A stretch of DNA of 64,000 bases from Acidobacteriota bacterium (GCA_016125275.1 WGMB01000003.1:992001-1056000); one strand, 5' to 3'. Counted from the stretch's first letter, positions 10,050 to 19,198 are shown. The notes: generated from the letters alone by a model not told the origin. Numbers and translations: made by a program.

Positions 10050-10079
10050 TTGCCTGCCCCCCTGGCGTGCCAGTAAGAT
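10050..10079 (+). promoter_or_regulatory. predicted sigma70-type promoter for the DUF885-like gene
   Basis: TTGCCT at 10050-10055 and TAAGAT at 10074-10079 are separated by 18 bp, close to the consensus arrangement. The site is in the gap after ftsZ and before the lipoprotein gene at 10178. TAAGAT also appears as a candidate -10 box upstream of the lectin gene and the second Oar-like receptor. Confidence 0.5.
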
Positions 10080-10177
10080 AGGGGAGCTGTACCGGCCCGA
10101 GCAGGCCGAAAACTGTGCGCCACTGCACGCCCCAAACTGGAAGACTCGCGCCGAACCCAAAGCGCCCCAAGAAACTC

Positions 10178-11983
10178 ATGAAATCAACGAACCAGCGGCT
10201 CCTGTCGTGCGCCGTCCTTTCGATTGCGGCGATTCTCCTTGCCGGCTGCGGCCCCATTGGGCCAGTCCAGGAGAACATCGACCCGCTTGTTGCGGAGATG
10301 GCGACCCAGCCCTTGGTCTTTGACCCGGTCGAGGCGACCGCGGTCGGCTACCACCAGCACACCGCCGCCGCGGCCGAGGGCGAGAGCGGCGCCACGACCG
10401 ACCTCGATACGCTGCTCGGCGACTATTCCAGCTCCGCCATCGCCGCTCAGGTCAGCTTTTACAACGACATCAACGCGCGCCTACACTCCGCCGAGGACAT
10501 GCCGCCGCGGGAGAAGTTCAACAGCGAGCGCTGGATCAACTACGCGGTCGTTGAGAATCGAGTCGCCCGCGCGCTGTATCGACTGGAGAAGGAGCAACCC
10601 TTCAAGCACAACCCGGGCTTCTACGTGCGCGTGCTCGGCAACGGCTTGTTCACGCCGGTCGTGGTGGAGTACGCTCCCGAGGCGGACCGCTACGCGGACA
10701 TCATCGCCCGCTTGGGCCAGGTGCCGACTCTACTCGAGCAGGCGCAGGCCAACGTGACGAAGTCCTCCGAGCTGCAGATTGCGGCCGCCAAGGAAGGTGT
10801 GGACGGACTGATCGCGTTGATCCAGAAGGGCATCCCCGCCAAGCTTCCGGCCAGCCTGAAGGGCCAGTACGACGGCGCGGCCGGCCCGGCCGTGCAGGCG
10901 CTGCAGGGCTACAACCAGTTCCTCTCCGGCCTGGATTCGAGCGCCGACTGGCGCCTGGGCCGCACCCTCTATGAAGAGCGCATCAAGGTCTATTCGCGCT
11001 ACGAGGAGAGCCTGGACTCGGTTCTGGGCGGCCTGCAGGCCGAGTTCGACGAGACCTACGGCCAGTTGATCGAGACCGCGCGCCCGATCCACCGCGGCAT
11101 CTACGGCGGCCAGCGCGCCCCGAACGACTTCGCCCTGATGCGCGACATCCTCGATGTCGTCTCCGACGAGAACCGCCTTTCGAGCGGCGATGGCCTGGTC
11201 GAGCGCATCGAGCAGGACGTGGACGAAGTCAAGAAGTTCATGAAGAGCGAAGAGGTGATCGTAGTCCCTGATGTGAGCCTCACGATTGCCAAGACGCCGG
11301 AGTTCCTGAGCTTGACCAACCCGGTCGACGCCTTCCAGGCGCCGCCGCTGCTCGATCCGCAAGAGGGCGCTCAGTACTGGATCACGCCGATCCCGGCCGA
11401 CTGGTCGCGCGCCCAGACGCTCTCCAAGCTCCGCGAGTACAACAACTTCAAGCTCAAGATCGTGGCCATCGACGGCTACGCCCGCTATGCGCAGGCCGTC
11501 CTCAGCGCGCAGCTTCCGGACCGGAATGACCGCTTGCTGCGCAACGTGGACGGCAACCGCGGCTTTACGCGCGGCTGGAACTGGTACCTGATCGAGTCGT
11601 CGATCAACCTGGGCTTCCAGTCCGGCGGGCAGCAGTTCAAGCTCAACTGGCTGAAGTACAAGCTGGAGTTTCTGGCGAGCTGCATTCTCGACATCAAGCT
11701 GCACGCCATGGACATGCCGCTGGAGGAAGCGCGCGAGCTGCTGCGCCGGCAGGTCTTCATGGAAGCGGGCGCTATTGAGAGCGCGGTGCGCAAGATCCAG
11801 CTCACCCCTACTGACACGGCCCTGTCGTACATCGGCTCGAAGCAGTGGCAGCAGGTCAAGGAAGGCTACCAGGAAGCGACCACGGACTTCAGCTTGCAGT
11901 CCTTCCACGACAAGGCTCTGACGTCGGGCCCGATGCCGCCGGCCGAGCTGATTTACTCCACGGTCAATCGCCACAAGGACTAA
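10178..11983 (+). CDS. DUF885-family lipoprotein lacking the HExxPGH motif
   Basis: The 601-residue product begins with a lipoprotein signal peptide ending in LLAGCG, so it is probably anchored in the envelope with Cys24 acylated. The C-terminal half follows the DUF885 (COG4805) pattern: GFTRGWNWYLIES in place of the family's EGWalYaE, a LDIKLHAMDMPLEEA helix, TPTDTALSYIGSKQW and the final LQSFHDKALTSG. The position that normally carries the putative metal-binding HExxPGH reads IDGYARY, so metalloprotease activity is unlikely; a binding or scaffold role is inference. ATG 10178 is preferred over the in-frame 10115 because only it opens with a signal peptide. Confidence 0.8.
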   Translation: MKSTNQRLLSCAVLSIAAILLAGCGPIGPVQENIDPLVAEMATQPLVFDPVEATAVGYHQHTAAAAEGESGATTDLDTLLGDYSSSAIAAQVSFYNDINARLHSAEDMPPREKFNSERWINYAVVENRVARALYRLEKEQPFKHNPGFYVRVLGNGLFTPVVVEYAPEADRYADIIARLGQVPTLLEQAQANVTKSSELQIAAAKEGVDGLIALIQKGIPAKLPASLKGQYDGAAGPAVQALQGYNQFLSGLDSSADWRLGRTLYEERIKVYSRYEESLDSVLGGLQAEFDETYGQLIETARPIHRGIYGGQRAPNDFALMRDILDVVSDENRLSSGDGLVERIEQDVDEVKKFMKSEEVIVVPDVSLTIAKTPEFLSLTNPVDAFQAPPLLDPQEGAQYWITPIPADWSRAQTLSKLREYNNFKLKIVAIDGYARYAQAVLSAQLPDRNDRLLRNVDGNRGFTRGWNWYLIESSINLGFQSGGQQFKLNWLKYKLEFLASCILDIKLHAMDMPLEEARELLRRQVFMEAGAIESAVRKIQLTPTDTALSYIGSKQWQQVKEGYQEATTDFSLQSFHDKALTSGPMPPAELIYSTVNRHKD

Positions 11984-12012
11984 GGCGGGCGATTCACGGA
12001 ATCCGGGCAGGG

Positions 12013-12040
12013 AGGGGCGAGGAGAAATCCTCGCCCCTTT
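12013..12040 (+). terminator. intrinsic terminator after the DUF885-like gene
   Basis: An 11-bp perfect stem, AGGGGCGAGGA at 12013-12023 with TCCTCGCCCCT at 12028-12038, encloses a GAAA tetraloop and is followed by T residues. It lies 30 bp after the stop at 11983 and just before the 3' end of the opposing kinase gene. Confidence 0.85.
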
Positions 12041-12046
12041 CGCCTT

Positions 12047-12934
12047 TCAGGCCTCCAGCGACCAGGCTTCTTCCTCGGTCCACTCCGGCGTGGCCCCGGC
12101 CTTGGAGGCGATCAGCGCTCCCACCCGGTTGGCGAAGGCCGCCCGCGTGGCCAGCGGCCACCCTTGGCTAGTGGCGTGGGCCAACGCGGCCGAAAAGGCG
12201 TCGCCGGCGCCGACGGCGTCGTGGACCTTCACGGCGATGCCCGGCGCCTCCACCCACTCGCCCTCCCAGAACAGGGCGCAGCCGTCCTCGGCGCGAGTGA
12301 TGGCGACGCCCCGCAGGCCGTAGCGGTCAGCCGCCCGGCGCGCGAAGGATTCTTGGCCGTCATGGACGTCGCCGGCGGCCCTTTCGAGCTCCCAGACCTC
12401 GTCGGCGTTCACCTTCAACACGGTGGCGTAGGGCAGCAACTCGAGCAGCAGCTCCGGCGTGTAGGAGTCCGGGCGGAGGTTCACATCGAAGAAGCGCTCT
12501 CCCTCCGGCAAGGATTCGAAGGTCTTCTCGAGCAAGGCCTTGGGGCGCGGCTCGCGGGCAAACAGAGACCCGTAGTAGATCCAGTCCGGCGGATTCGACC
12601 GGAGGCCGGCGAGGTCTTCCGGCGAGAGTCCGGCAAAATCGTAGGCGGCCGGCCGGCGGATCTGGTACTGCGGCTGGCCCGCCTCGTTGAGCTGCACCTC
12701 GACGACGCCGGTGTCGGCCCAACGGGTGGTGCGGATGTACCGCTTCCCGACGCCGAGCTCCTGCGCTCGCTCGAGCGCTTTGCGGCCCCGCTCATCCTCT
12801 CCGACGGCGCTCACCAGCAAGGCTTCGTGGCCGAGGCGGGCCAATTGGGCCGCGAAATTGAAGGGCGCGCCGCCCAGGCGCTCGCCGTCGTCGAACACGT
12901 CCCAGAGAATCTCTCCCAATACCAGAGCTCGCAT
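12047..12934 (-). CDS. PfkB-family carbohydrate kinase (fructokinase-like)
   Basis: Cytoplasmic sugar kinase of the ribokinase/PfkB superfamily, 295 residues. The N-terminal substrate-binding part has VLGEILWDVF and ERLGGAPFNFAAQLARLGH; the C-terminal signature HDAVGAGDAFSAAL carries the catalytic aspartate and anion hole. The substrate cannot be read from sequence; the GGAPFNFA pattern is common in fructokinases. The gene is divergent from the TIGR03790 gene, with only 20 bp between start codons, so their promoters must overlap. Confidence 0.85.
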   Translation of the reverse strand: MRALVLGEILWDVFDDGERLGGAPFNFAAQLARLGHEALLVSAVGEDERGRKALERAQELGVGKRYIRTTRWADTGVVEVQLNEAGQPQYQIRRPAAYDFAGLSPEDLAGLRSNPPDWIYYGSLFAREPRPKALLEKTFESLPEGERFFDVNLRPDSYTPELLLELLPYATVLKVNADEVWELERAAGDVHDGQESFARRAADRYGLRGVAITRAEDGCALFWEGEWVEAPGIAVKVHDAVGAGDAFSAALAHATSQGWPLATRAAFANRVGALIASKAGATPEWTEEEAWSLEA

Positions 12935-12942
12935 CTGCCTTT

Positions 12943-12948
12943 TATGAT
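12943..12948 (+). promoter_or_regulatory. -10 box of an apparently leaderless transcript
   Basis: TATGAT is followed by exactly six bases and then the TTG start at 12955. There is no ribosome-binding site in that space. The spacing places the transcription start at or next to the start codon, which accounts for the TTG. Confidence 0.5.
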
Positions 12949-12954
12949 GAAGGC

Positions 12955-14067
12955 TTGCCGCGCCTTGTTGCTGCGTTCGTTGCTCTGCTGGCGAGCTTTG
13001 CGCCGGTCTGCCGGGCGCAAACCGGCGCGAACGTCCTGCTGATCGTCAACGCCGGGTCGCAGATCTCGCAGGAGATCGGCGAATACTACCAGCGCCGCCG
13101 GAAGGTTCCCAAAGAAAACCTCTGCCGCATTAGAACGGTCGAGAAGGAGACCATCGACCGGGCCACTTACGAGGCGCTGGAGGGAGCGGTGCGCGCTTGC
13201 CTGGACGCTCATCCGGAGCCCCAACGCATCCTCTATCTGGTCACCGCCAAGGGAGTGCCGTTGCGCATCGAAGGCACGGCCGGCGGCAAGGAGTCCGACG
13301 CCGCCGCCGTCGATTCCGAGCTGGCGTTGCTGTACGCCAAGCGGCAGGGCGACGCGTTCGCCGCCGCGGGTCCGGTGAACAATCCGTTCTTCGGCCAGTA
13401 CTTGCTGCCGTTCGATTTGGCGAAGTACCGCTTCTACCCGACCACGCGGCTGACCGGCTACACCCTGTCGGACGTGCGCGGTTTGATCGACCGTTCGCTG
13501 GCGGCGCGCAACACGGGGCTGTTCGTGTTCGACCTCACGCCGGGCAAGGACGGAGGCGGCGACCAGTGGATGAAGGTCGCCATGCGGGCTCTGCCCGGCG
13601 ACAGGGTGAAGGCCGAGACGACGCCCGCTGTGCAGTATGACGTGAAGAACGTGATCGGCTACGCGTCCTGGGGTTCCAACGACGGTCAGCGGGCGGCGGA
13701 CCATCGCCGCGACCCCAGCTTCACGTGGCTGCCGGGCGGCATCGCCACCGAGTACGTCTCCACCGACGGCCGGACCTTCCGGGAGCCGCCGGCGGACTGG
13801 CGCATCACGACCTGGGCCGACAAGACGGCCTACTTCGACGGGTCGCCGCAGTCGCTCACCGGAGATTTCATTCGCCAGGGGGCGACGGGGGCGTCCGGGC
13901 ACGTTTACGAGCCGTATCTGGCCGGCACGCCCCACCCCAACTACCTGTTCCCGGCCTACTACGGCGGCCGGAACTTGGCCGAGTCGTTCTACTTGTCGAT
14001 CCCGTTCTTGAGCTGGATGAACGTGGTGGTGGGCGACCCGCTGTGCTCCCTGGGCAAGCCGGAGTAG
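12955..14067 (+). CDS. TIGR03790-type exported protein
   Basis: The 370-residue product opens with a Sec signal peptide (LVAAFVALLASFAPVCRAQ). The body matches the pattern of the TIGR03790 family, known mainly from Acidobacteria and Planctomycetes and of unknown function: ANVLLIVNAGSQIS, the conserved YYQRRRKVPKENLCRI element, ILYLVTAKGVPLRI, SVDSELALL-like DSELALLYAK, VIGYASWGSNDG and the late GASGHVYEPYL. The start is TTG 12955. The ATGs at 12944 and 12947 are in another frame that gives no signal peptide. Confidence 0.75.
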   Translation: MPRLVAAFVALLASFAPVCRAQTGANVLLIVNAGSQISQEIGEYYQRRRKVPKENLCRIRTVEKETIDRATYEALEGAVRACLDAHPEPQRILYLVTAKGVPLRIEGTAGGKESDAAAVDSELALLYAKRQGDAFAAAGPVNNPFFGQYLLPFDLAKYRFYPTTRLTGYTLSDVRGLIDRSLAARNTGLFVFDLTPGKDGGGDQWMKVAMRALPGDRVKAETTPAVQYDVKNVIGYASWGSNDGQRAADHRRDPSFTWLPGGIATEYVSTDGRTFREPPADWRITTWADKTAYFDGSPQSLTGDFIRQGATGASGHVYEPYLAGTPHPNYLFPAYYGGRNLAESFYLSIPFLSWMNVVVGDPLCSLGKPE

Positions 14068-14074
14068 GGCTCTC

Positions 14075-14107
14075 AAAAAAAGAAAGACCCGGGACCGACG
14101 TCCCGGG
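14075..14107 (-). terminator. intrinsic terminator of the lectin-like gene
   Basis: The stem CCCGGGAC (14088-14095) with GTCCCGGG (14100-14107) has a four-base loop. On the minus strand it is followed by a long T-rich run (complement of 14075-14087). It lies 31 bp past the stop of the minus-strand gene and could also stop + transcripts from the TIGR03790 gene less efficiently. Confidence 0.8.
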
Positions 14108-14138
14108 CTCGGTTTGGCTTGGGCGACGGCGGGGCGCG

Positions 14139-14765
14139 CTACTTCACCGCGAAGCAGTAGAAGTAGCCGTTGCCGCCGGTGCCGATGAGGTTCTCTTGGC
14201 TGCAGCCGCGCGAGCCGTGCGCGGAGTTCCAGGAGGTCGGATTGGCGCCGCCGCCCTGCCGGTCGTGGTGGCCGACTTGCGCGGAGCCCTCGCCGCTGGA
14301 GGTCCAGTCGCTGCAGGTGTGGTCTTCTCCGTCGGCGAAGTGCGTGCCGTCGAGCTGCGAGCCGGTGAGGATGTCGTGGGTGTTCGGCTTATCCTGGCGG
14401 CCGTTGACCATCGCGCCCTTCTCGGTCAGCGAGTTCTCTTTGCCGAGCTTGTTGTTGTCGGAATGCAGGTCGGCCACGCTCTCGGCCACCTTTACGCCCT
14501 TGGCGTTGTACCAGGGGCCGGAACCGATGCGGTCCTTGGCGTTGACGGTCTTGGTGCTCAGGTAGGCGTGCCAAGTCTTGGAGCCGGCGCCGGCGGCGGC
14601 GGCCAGCTTCTGGCAGATGGCGTCCGCTCCGGCCAAGCCGCCCAGGTCCGCGCCCTTGCCCGAACCCTTGCTGGTGATGAAGAAGCTGAGATCCTGCGCC
14701 GCGGCCGAGGTCGCGCCGAGGACCGCGCAGGTCAAGAGGGAGACAACGAATTGCGTCTTGGTCAT
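14139..14765 (-). CDS. secreted lectin-like protein
   Basis: A 208-residue exported protein with a Sec signal peptide (MTKTQFVVSLLTCAVLGATSAAAQ cleavage region). The mature part has the motif series seen in proteins annotated as bacterial lectins of a C-type-lectin-like fold: FFITSKGSGKGADLGGL, ADAICQKLA, TWHAYLST, RIGSGPWYNAKGV, DILTGSQLDG, DHTCSDWTSS, SWNSAHGSRGC and the final GGNGYFYCF. Four cysteines in the mature part probably form disulfides. The ligand is unknown. A longer frame to 14969 exists but the ATG at 14765 begins the signal peptide. Confidence 0.75.
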   Translation of the reverse strand: MTKTQFVVSLLTCAVLGATSAAAQDLSFFITSKGSGKGADLGGLAGADAICQKLAAAAGAGSKTWHAYLSTKTVNAKDRIGSGPWYNAKGVKVAESVADLHSDNNKLGKENSLTEKGAMVNGRQDKPNTHDILTGSQLDGTHFADGEDHTCSDWTSSGEGSAQVGHHDRQGGGANPTSWNSAHGSRGCSQENLIGTGGNGYFYCFAVK

Positions 14766-14953
14766 GGTTGTTTCGTGAAACTCCTGGTCGAGTGATCTTA
14801 CTACGCCCGGCGGCGAAGACGACAACTTTCGCGATCTCTGCCGGCGGCCGCCGTCCGGCCCAACCCGCCCGTCCACGGCCCGGAAGGGTCCGCTGGCGCC
14901 CCGGCGCGGGAGCGCCCGGTGCGGGCTCGCTTGCGCCAAGATAGAGAGCGACC

Positions 14954-16366
14954 GTGCAAGCGCCCGCACAGCGTCGACAGGCTTGGCTCGTCCGCTCGGA
15001 CGGCCTGCACAGCGGTCTCCGCACGCTGCTGCGCGGCGACGTGACGCGCATCGGCCGCGACCCGCACAACGATGTCGCCGTGCGCGGCGCCAACGCCGCC
15101 GTGGTCTCGGCGCGCCACGTGGAGATCCGGCGCGAAGGCGAAGGGTTTCGGCTCTATGACCTGGCCAGCACGAACGGCGCCTGGGTGGACGGGCGGCGCG
15201 TGGAGACGGCGGAGCTCTCCGACGGGATGCGGATCACGCTGGGCGAGGGCGGCCCGGAGTGGACCTTCGAGCTCGAGTGGCTACCCGAAGCGCAACTGGC
15301 GGAGACGGTCGAGGTCGCCGCGGGGTCACTGCGACGCGCGCGCGGCGCGAGCCTGCCGGCCCTGGAGCGCACCCGGGTGGAGAAGCCTCCGACGGCGCCG
15401 CCGGACCGCAGGCTCGGCGGCGGCACGGCCGCCATCCTGCGAAGGGCGGTGACTCTCGCCCGGCACAGCGCGGGCCGACGCTGGCGGCGGCTGGCGTGGG
15501 CGTTGGCCCTGGCGCTGACGGGAGTGCTGGCTTGGGCCGGCCTCACGATCGCGAGCCTTCGCCGCCAGAAGGGCGACGTGGACCGCCAACTAGCCGCCAT
15601 CGAATCGCGGCTGCACGCCGGCGGACAGGATGCGCGCGAGATTCGTGACCTGCTCGAGCGGCTGGAGCGCTACCAGACGATCGCCCACAACCTCGAAGAG
15701 AGGGTGCTGTACCAGCTCACCGAGCCCGACCGGGAGCAGCTCTTCATCGAGAGCGAGCTCCGCCGCCTACTGCTCGAGTTCGGCGCGGAGCGCTCGGTGG
15801 CGCCGCCGGAGTTCGCGGCGCGCGTCGGCCACTACGTGGACCTCTACCAGACGGCGGACCGCCAGACGATGCGCCAGGCCCTGGACCGGGCGCGCGGCCG
15901 CTTCGAGCGGATGCAGAGCCAGTTCGAGGAGGCCAATCTGCCGCCCGATCTGGCCTATGTGGTGCTGGCCGAGAGCGCCCTGGTCAACCACCGCGAGAGC
16001 GGCGCCGGCGCGGTGGGCTTGTGGCAGCTCACCCCCGTGACGGCCCGGGAGCTGGGCTTGCGCGTGAACGCGGAGATCGACGAGCGGCTGGACCCGGACC
16101 GCTCGACCGAGGCCGCCGCCCGCTACCTCCGCTCGTTGATCCTGGAGTTCGGCTCGGGGAGCTCCGTGCTGTTGGCGCTGGCCGCCTACAACAGCGGCCC
16201 CACCCGCGTGAAACGGGCGGTGCTGCGGGTGGAGGACCCCATCGCGCAGCGCAACTTCTGGTACCTCTACGCCAGCGAGACGCTGCCCTCGGAGACCCGC
16301 GAGTACGTGCCGAAGATCCTGGCGGCCATCGTCATCGGCCGCAACCCCGAGCGATTCGGCTTCTAG
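14954..16366 (+). CDS. FHA domain-lytic transglycosylase fusion protein
   Basis: The 470-residue product has an unusual domain order. Residues about 10-110 form an FHA phosphothreonine-binding domain (RIGRDPHNDVAVRG, VSARHVEIRR, LYDLASTNGAWVDG). A Pro/Arg-rich linker follows, then one membrane segment near 180-200 (WALALALTGVLAWAGLTIA), a coiled coil, and a SLT-type lytic transglycosylase domain from about 330 with LAYVVLAESAL carrying the catalytic Glu, GAVGLWQLTP and LALAAYNSGP. Inference: the cytoplasmic FHA domain couples Ser/Thr-kinase signals to periplasmic peptidoglycan cleavage. Start GTG 14954. Confidence 0.85.
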   Translation: MQAPAQRRQAWLVRSDGLHSGLRTLLRGDVTRIGRDPHNDVAVRGANAAVVSARHVEIRREGEGFRLYDLASTNGAWVDGRRVETAELSDGMRITLGEGGPEWTFELEWLPEAQLAETVEVAAGSLRRARGASLPALERTRVEKPPTAPPDRRLGGGTAAILRRAVTLARHSAGRRWRRLAWALALALTGVLAWAGLTIASLRRQKGDVDRQLAAIESRLHAGGQDAREIRDLLERLERYQTIAHNLEERVLYQLTEPDREQLFIESELRRLLLEFGAERSVAPPEFAARVGHYVDLYQTADRQTMRQALDRARGRFERMQSQFEEANLPPDLAYVVLAESALVNHRESGAGAVGLWQLTPVTARELGLRVNAEIDERLDPDRSTEAAARYLRSLILEFGSGSSVLLALAAYNSGPTRVKRAVLRVEDPIAQRNFWYLYASETLPSETREYVPKILAAIVIGRNPERFGF

Positions 16367-17529
16367 CGGTCGACCGCGATGACGTTGCTGCCGCCCGCAG
16401 TCTCCATCGCCTCCACCAGTTGCTGCGTCGCCGTATCGACGTGGTAGACCGCTTTGCCGTTGATGTCGCTTGCGAACAGGTCGCGGCCGTCGCCGGTGAC
16501 CGTGAGCTTGGTCAGCGTCAGGGCCTGCTCGATCGGGATCTCGCCGGCCGCGGAGAACGTCGCCGTGTCGATCGCCAGGATTCCCTTGGGGAAGCCTCGC
16601 GCCGCGTACAGGGTGGAGCCGCTGGGGTGGATCGCGAGGGCGCTGACGGGGACCCCGGCGTAGATCCCGGCCGAAACCGTGTCCGTCAGCGTGTCAATGG
16701 CGTAGAGCAGGTTGCCGGAGGCGTACAGCACGGCGCCGTCGGGGCTCATTTGGAGTCCCGTGAACCTTCCGTCGTCGGTCGGATAGGGGATGCGGGCGAG
16801 GAGCGCGCCGGAGCCCGCATCGAAGTGGAGGATCTCGCTGTTGAAGCCCGGCGAGGTCTCAGAAGCCCTCCCGATGACGGCGACGTAGAGTGAGCCGCCG
16901 TCGGGCGACAGCGCCAGCGCGGCGGAGCCCACGGCCGGCCGGAGCCCGTCGGGCAGGTCGATGCGCCGCTCCACGCGCAGGGGGTTGCCGCGAATCCGCA
17001 ACACCGTGGCCGGGCGGACGGGGTCGCCGAACGAGCCGTCCTGCAGACCGTGCAGCAGATACAAGGCGGTGTGGTCCGGAGAAAGGGCCAGCCCCAGCGG
17101 GCTCCGCTGCGGCAGCTCGAGCTCGTCGAGGATGGCTGCGTCGGCGGGGTCGATCTCCAGCAGCCGGTCGGCGGCGAAGACGTCGAGAGCGTAGAGCAGC
17201 GGCCGGCGCTCCAGCAGAGCCGCCACGCCCGGGGCGCCCTCCTCGCGCAAGAAGGTCCTGGCGATGTCCTCGGAGACTTCCACTCCCTGCGCGTCAACGA
17301 GCTCGGCCAGCTTCGGGTCCTTGACCTTCATGAAGCGCCGGAAGGGGTCGTTGGGGTCCTGCATCCAGGTCTCGATGCGGGCCTCGCCGTCATCCTTGTC
17401 GAAATATTGGCGGTAGAGCTTGCCGCCGTAGACCTTCTCGACGAAGGGCCGCTCCTCCTCATCGCAGCCGGCGAGCGCCAGCAGCAGGAGGAGCGCCGTC
17501 AGCCCCGCGCGCCAAGCTCGCCTATTCAT
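16363..17529 (-). CDS. YncE-like beta-propeller lipoprotein
   Basis: A 388-residue product with a lipoprotein signal ending LLLALAGCDEEE, so probably anchored in the envelope. After an N-terminal region of about 100 residues of unknown fold come repeated propeller strands of the YVTN/YncE type: LGLALSPDHTALYLLHG, SAALALSPDGGSLYVAV, GLQMSPDGAVLYASG, ALAIHPSGSTLYAARG, KLTVTGDGRDLFASD. Function unknown. ATG 17529 overlaps the stop of the upstream gene by 8 bp, indicating an operon with the TIGR03437 protein. Its 3' end meets the end of the FHA gene tail to tail. Confidence 0.7.
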   Translation of the reverse strand: MNRRAWRAGLTALLLLLALAGCDEEERPFVEKVYGGKLYRQYFDKDDGEARIETWMQDPNDPFRRFMKVKDPKLAELVDAQGVEVSEDIARTFLREEGAPGVAALLERRPLLYALDVFAADRLLEIDPADAAILDELELPQRSPLGLALSPDHTALYLLHGLQDGSFGDPVRPATVLRIRGNPLRVERRIDLPDGLRPAVGSAALALSPDGGSLYVAVIGRASETSPGFNSEILHFDAGSGALLARIPYPTDDGRFTGLQMSPDGAVLYASGNLLYAIDTLTDTVSAGIYAGVPVSALAIHPSGSTLYAARGFPKGILAIDTATFSAAGEIPIEQALTLTKLTVTGDGRDLFASDINGKAVYHVDTATQQLVEAMETAGGSNVIAVDR

Positions 17530-19198
17530 CGGCCGCCTCCCGAACCTGCACGGAATTGGCCTGCCAAGCGCCGAACAGCGCGCCGGCGGCGTCCAACCCG
17601 TCAGCCGAGGCCGGCGAAGCGGCGACAGGCAGGCTGCCCAAGGCGATCCAGGCATCGAGCGTCCACAGGCGTCCGGCGGTCGGCGGCAGTTGCGCGGTGA
17701 CGAAGCCGGGGACCGTGAAGCCGCCGGCGGCCGCGTCAACCAAACAAAGGAAGCGCCCGGAGGCGTCGTGGCTCACCGCGTAGGACTCTCCCCAGAGGAC
17801 CGCGTAGCCGCCGGCCTCCCCGCCCTGCCAAGCCAGGGCGAGCGGCTGCCCAGGGGTCACCTGCGTCAGCTCGTCGCGGCTCGTCCAGTTCAAACCGGCG
17901 GCGGCGGTGAGCTCGGCGGACAGATTCGTGACGTCGGGTCCGCCGGTCGCGCTCAGGCTCACGGTCGCTCCCGGCGTGAGGAGGGCCTTGGAGGCGACCT
18001 GGGCGGCCGACGAAAGCCGGGCGGCGTAGAGCTGCGGGAAGGGCCCCGGCGTGAGCGAAACCGTCCGGCCGCCGACGCTGAGGCGCAGCTCCGAGCCGGC
18101 GTCGAGCGGCTGCCCCGCGACTGGATTCGGTCCGCGGCCCCGAAACAGGTCGCCGCGCAGGGCTTGCGTCGTGCAGGAGCCGGCCGGAGGCAGCACGAGC
18201 TGATTGTGAAAGTAGTCCGAGGGCGCCGACTGAGCCAGCAGCCCCAGGGCGATCTCGGTCACGAACGGCTCGGCGGGATCGGGGTCGACGTCGAGCCGGA
18301 TGTCGAACCGCTGAGCCAGCAGCAGCCCCGTGCGGCGGCCCGCGGCCAGCGAATCGACCAAGGGGTTGAAGGCGTCCCGGCAGGCCGAACCGTCCGCGCT
18401 GACGGCCATCGACACAGCGTTGCTGACAATGCCGCCTCGGGTGCGCACCTGCACGGGCGTGTAGCAGCCCAGCGGCGCATCGGCGGGGACCTCGAAGACG
18501 AGCTGGTCGACGCCCGAGCAGCAAGGGCTGCGTCCGGCGTAGAGGCGCCGGCTAACGGCCTTGCCGCCCACGTAGATCTCGACGTCAGCCGGCAGATCGC
18601 CGGGCTGCGGGGCGTCGCGGTCGGCGTTGAGGCCCGCGCCGAGCCCCGTGCCCCACAGCGTGACGATCTGCCCGGGCCGGGCGGCCAGACGCCGGGAGTT
18701 GAGCGGCTGGTCCGTCTGCGAGACGAAGTTCTGCGTGATGCCGGGCCCGGAGCCTGCGCTGTTGACGGCGAACAAGCCCACGCTCGACTCGACGACGGTG
18801 ACCGGAACCCAGTTGCCGGCCTCTTCGCCGAACGTCACCCGCAACGCCACGCGGCCCAGGGGCGCGTCCGACGGCAGGATCGCGTTGATCTGACGGTCCA
18901 GGACGAAGAGCGGAATCGCCGCTTTGCAGGCGCCGGCCTGGCAGACTTCGATGGAGACGCCGGCCAAGGAGTCCTGCAACGGAAACGCGGAAACCGTGGC
19001 GGGCTCGGCCGGCCCGAGACCTCGGCCGAAGAGAGTGAAGATGGAGCCGCGCGCCACGGCGCCGTTGGGCAGGCCCTGCGGGGCGAAGCTGGCGGCGTTG
19101 ACTACGCCACGATAGAAGATGAACGGCTTGGCTGCAGCCGTGGCCGCAAGCAAGGCCGGCAGGACGGCGGCGCACACCGCTCGTTGCCAACGCGTCAT
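17522..19198 (-). CDS. exported protein with TIGR03437 (Solibacter-type) domain
   Basis: 558 residues with an N-terminal signal peptide (ALLAATAAAK). Residues about 30-250 match the roughly 215-residue TIGR03437 domain, described from Candidatus Solibacter proteins: GVVNAASFAPQG, GSIFTLFGRGLGP, AIPLFVLDRQINAILP, a second RPGQIVTLWGTGLG element and VFEVPADAPLG. In that family the domain is usually C-terminal; here it is N-terminal with about 300 further residues of no recognised fold. Probably a surface or secreted protein. The frame stays open to 20035 but ATG 19198 begins the signal peptide and is preferred. Confidence 0.75.
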   Translation of the reverse strand: MTRWQRAVCAAVLPALLAATAAAKPFIFYRGVVNAASFAPQGLPNGAVARGSIFTLFGRGLGPAEPATVSAFPLQDSLAGVSIEVCQAGACKAAIPLFVLDRQINAILPSDAPLGRVALRVTFGEEAGNWVPVTVVESSVGLFAVNSAGSGPGITQNFVSQTDQPLNSRRLAARPGQIVTLWGTGLGAGLNADRDAPQPGDLPADVEIYVGGKAVSRRLYAGRSPCCSGVDQLVFEVPADAPLGCYTPVQVRTRGGIVSNAVSMAVSADGSACRDAFNPLVDSLAAGRRTGLLLAQRFDIRLDVDPDPAEPFVTEIALGLLAQSAPSDYFHNQLVLPPAGSCTTQALRGDLFRGRGPNPVAGQPLDAGSELRLSVGGRTVSLTPGPFPQLYAARLSSAAQVASKALLTPGATVSLSATGGPDVTNLSAELTAAAGLNWTSRDELTQVTPGQPLALAWQGGEAGGYAVLWGESYAVSHDASGRFLCLVDAAAGGFTVPGFVTAQLPPTAGRLWTLDAWIALGSLPVAASPASADGLDAAGALFGAWQANSVQVREAADE

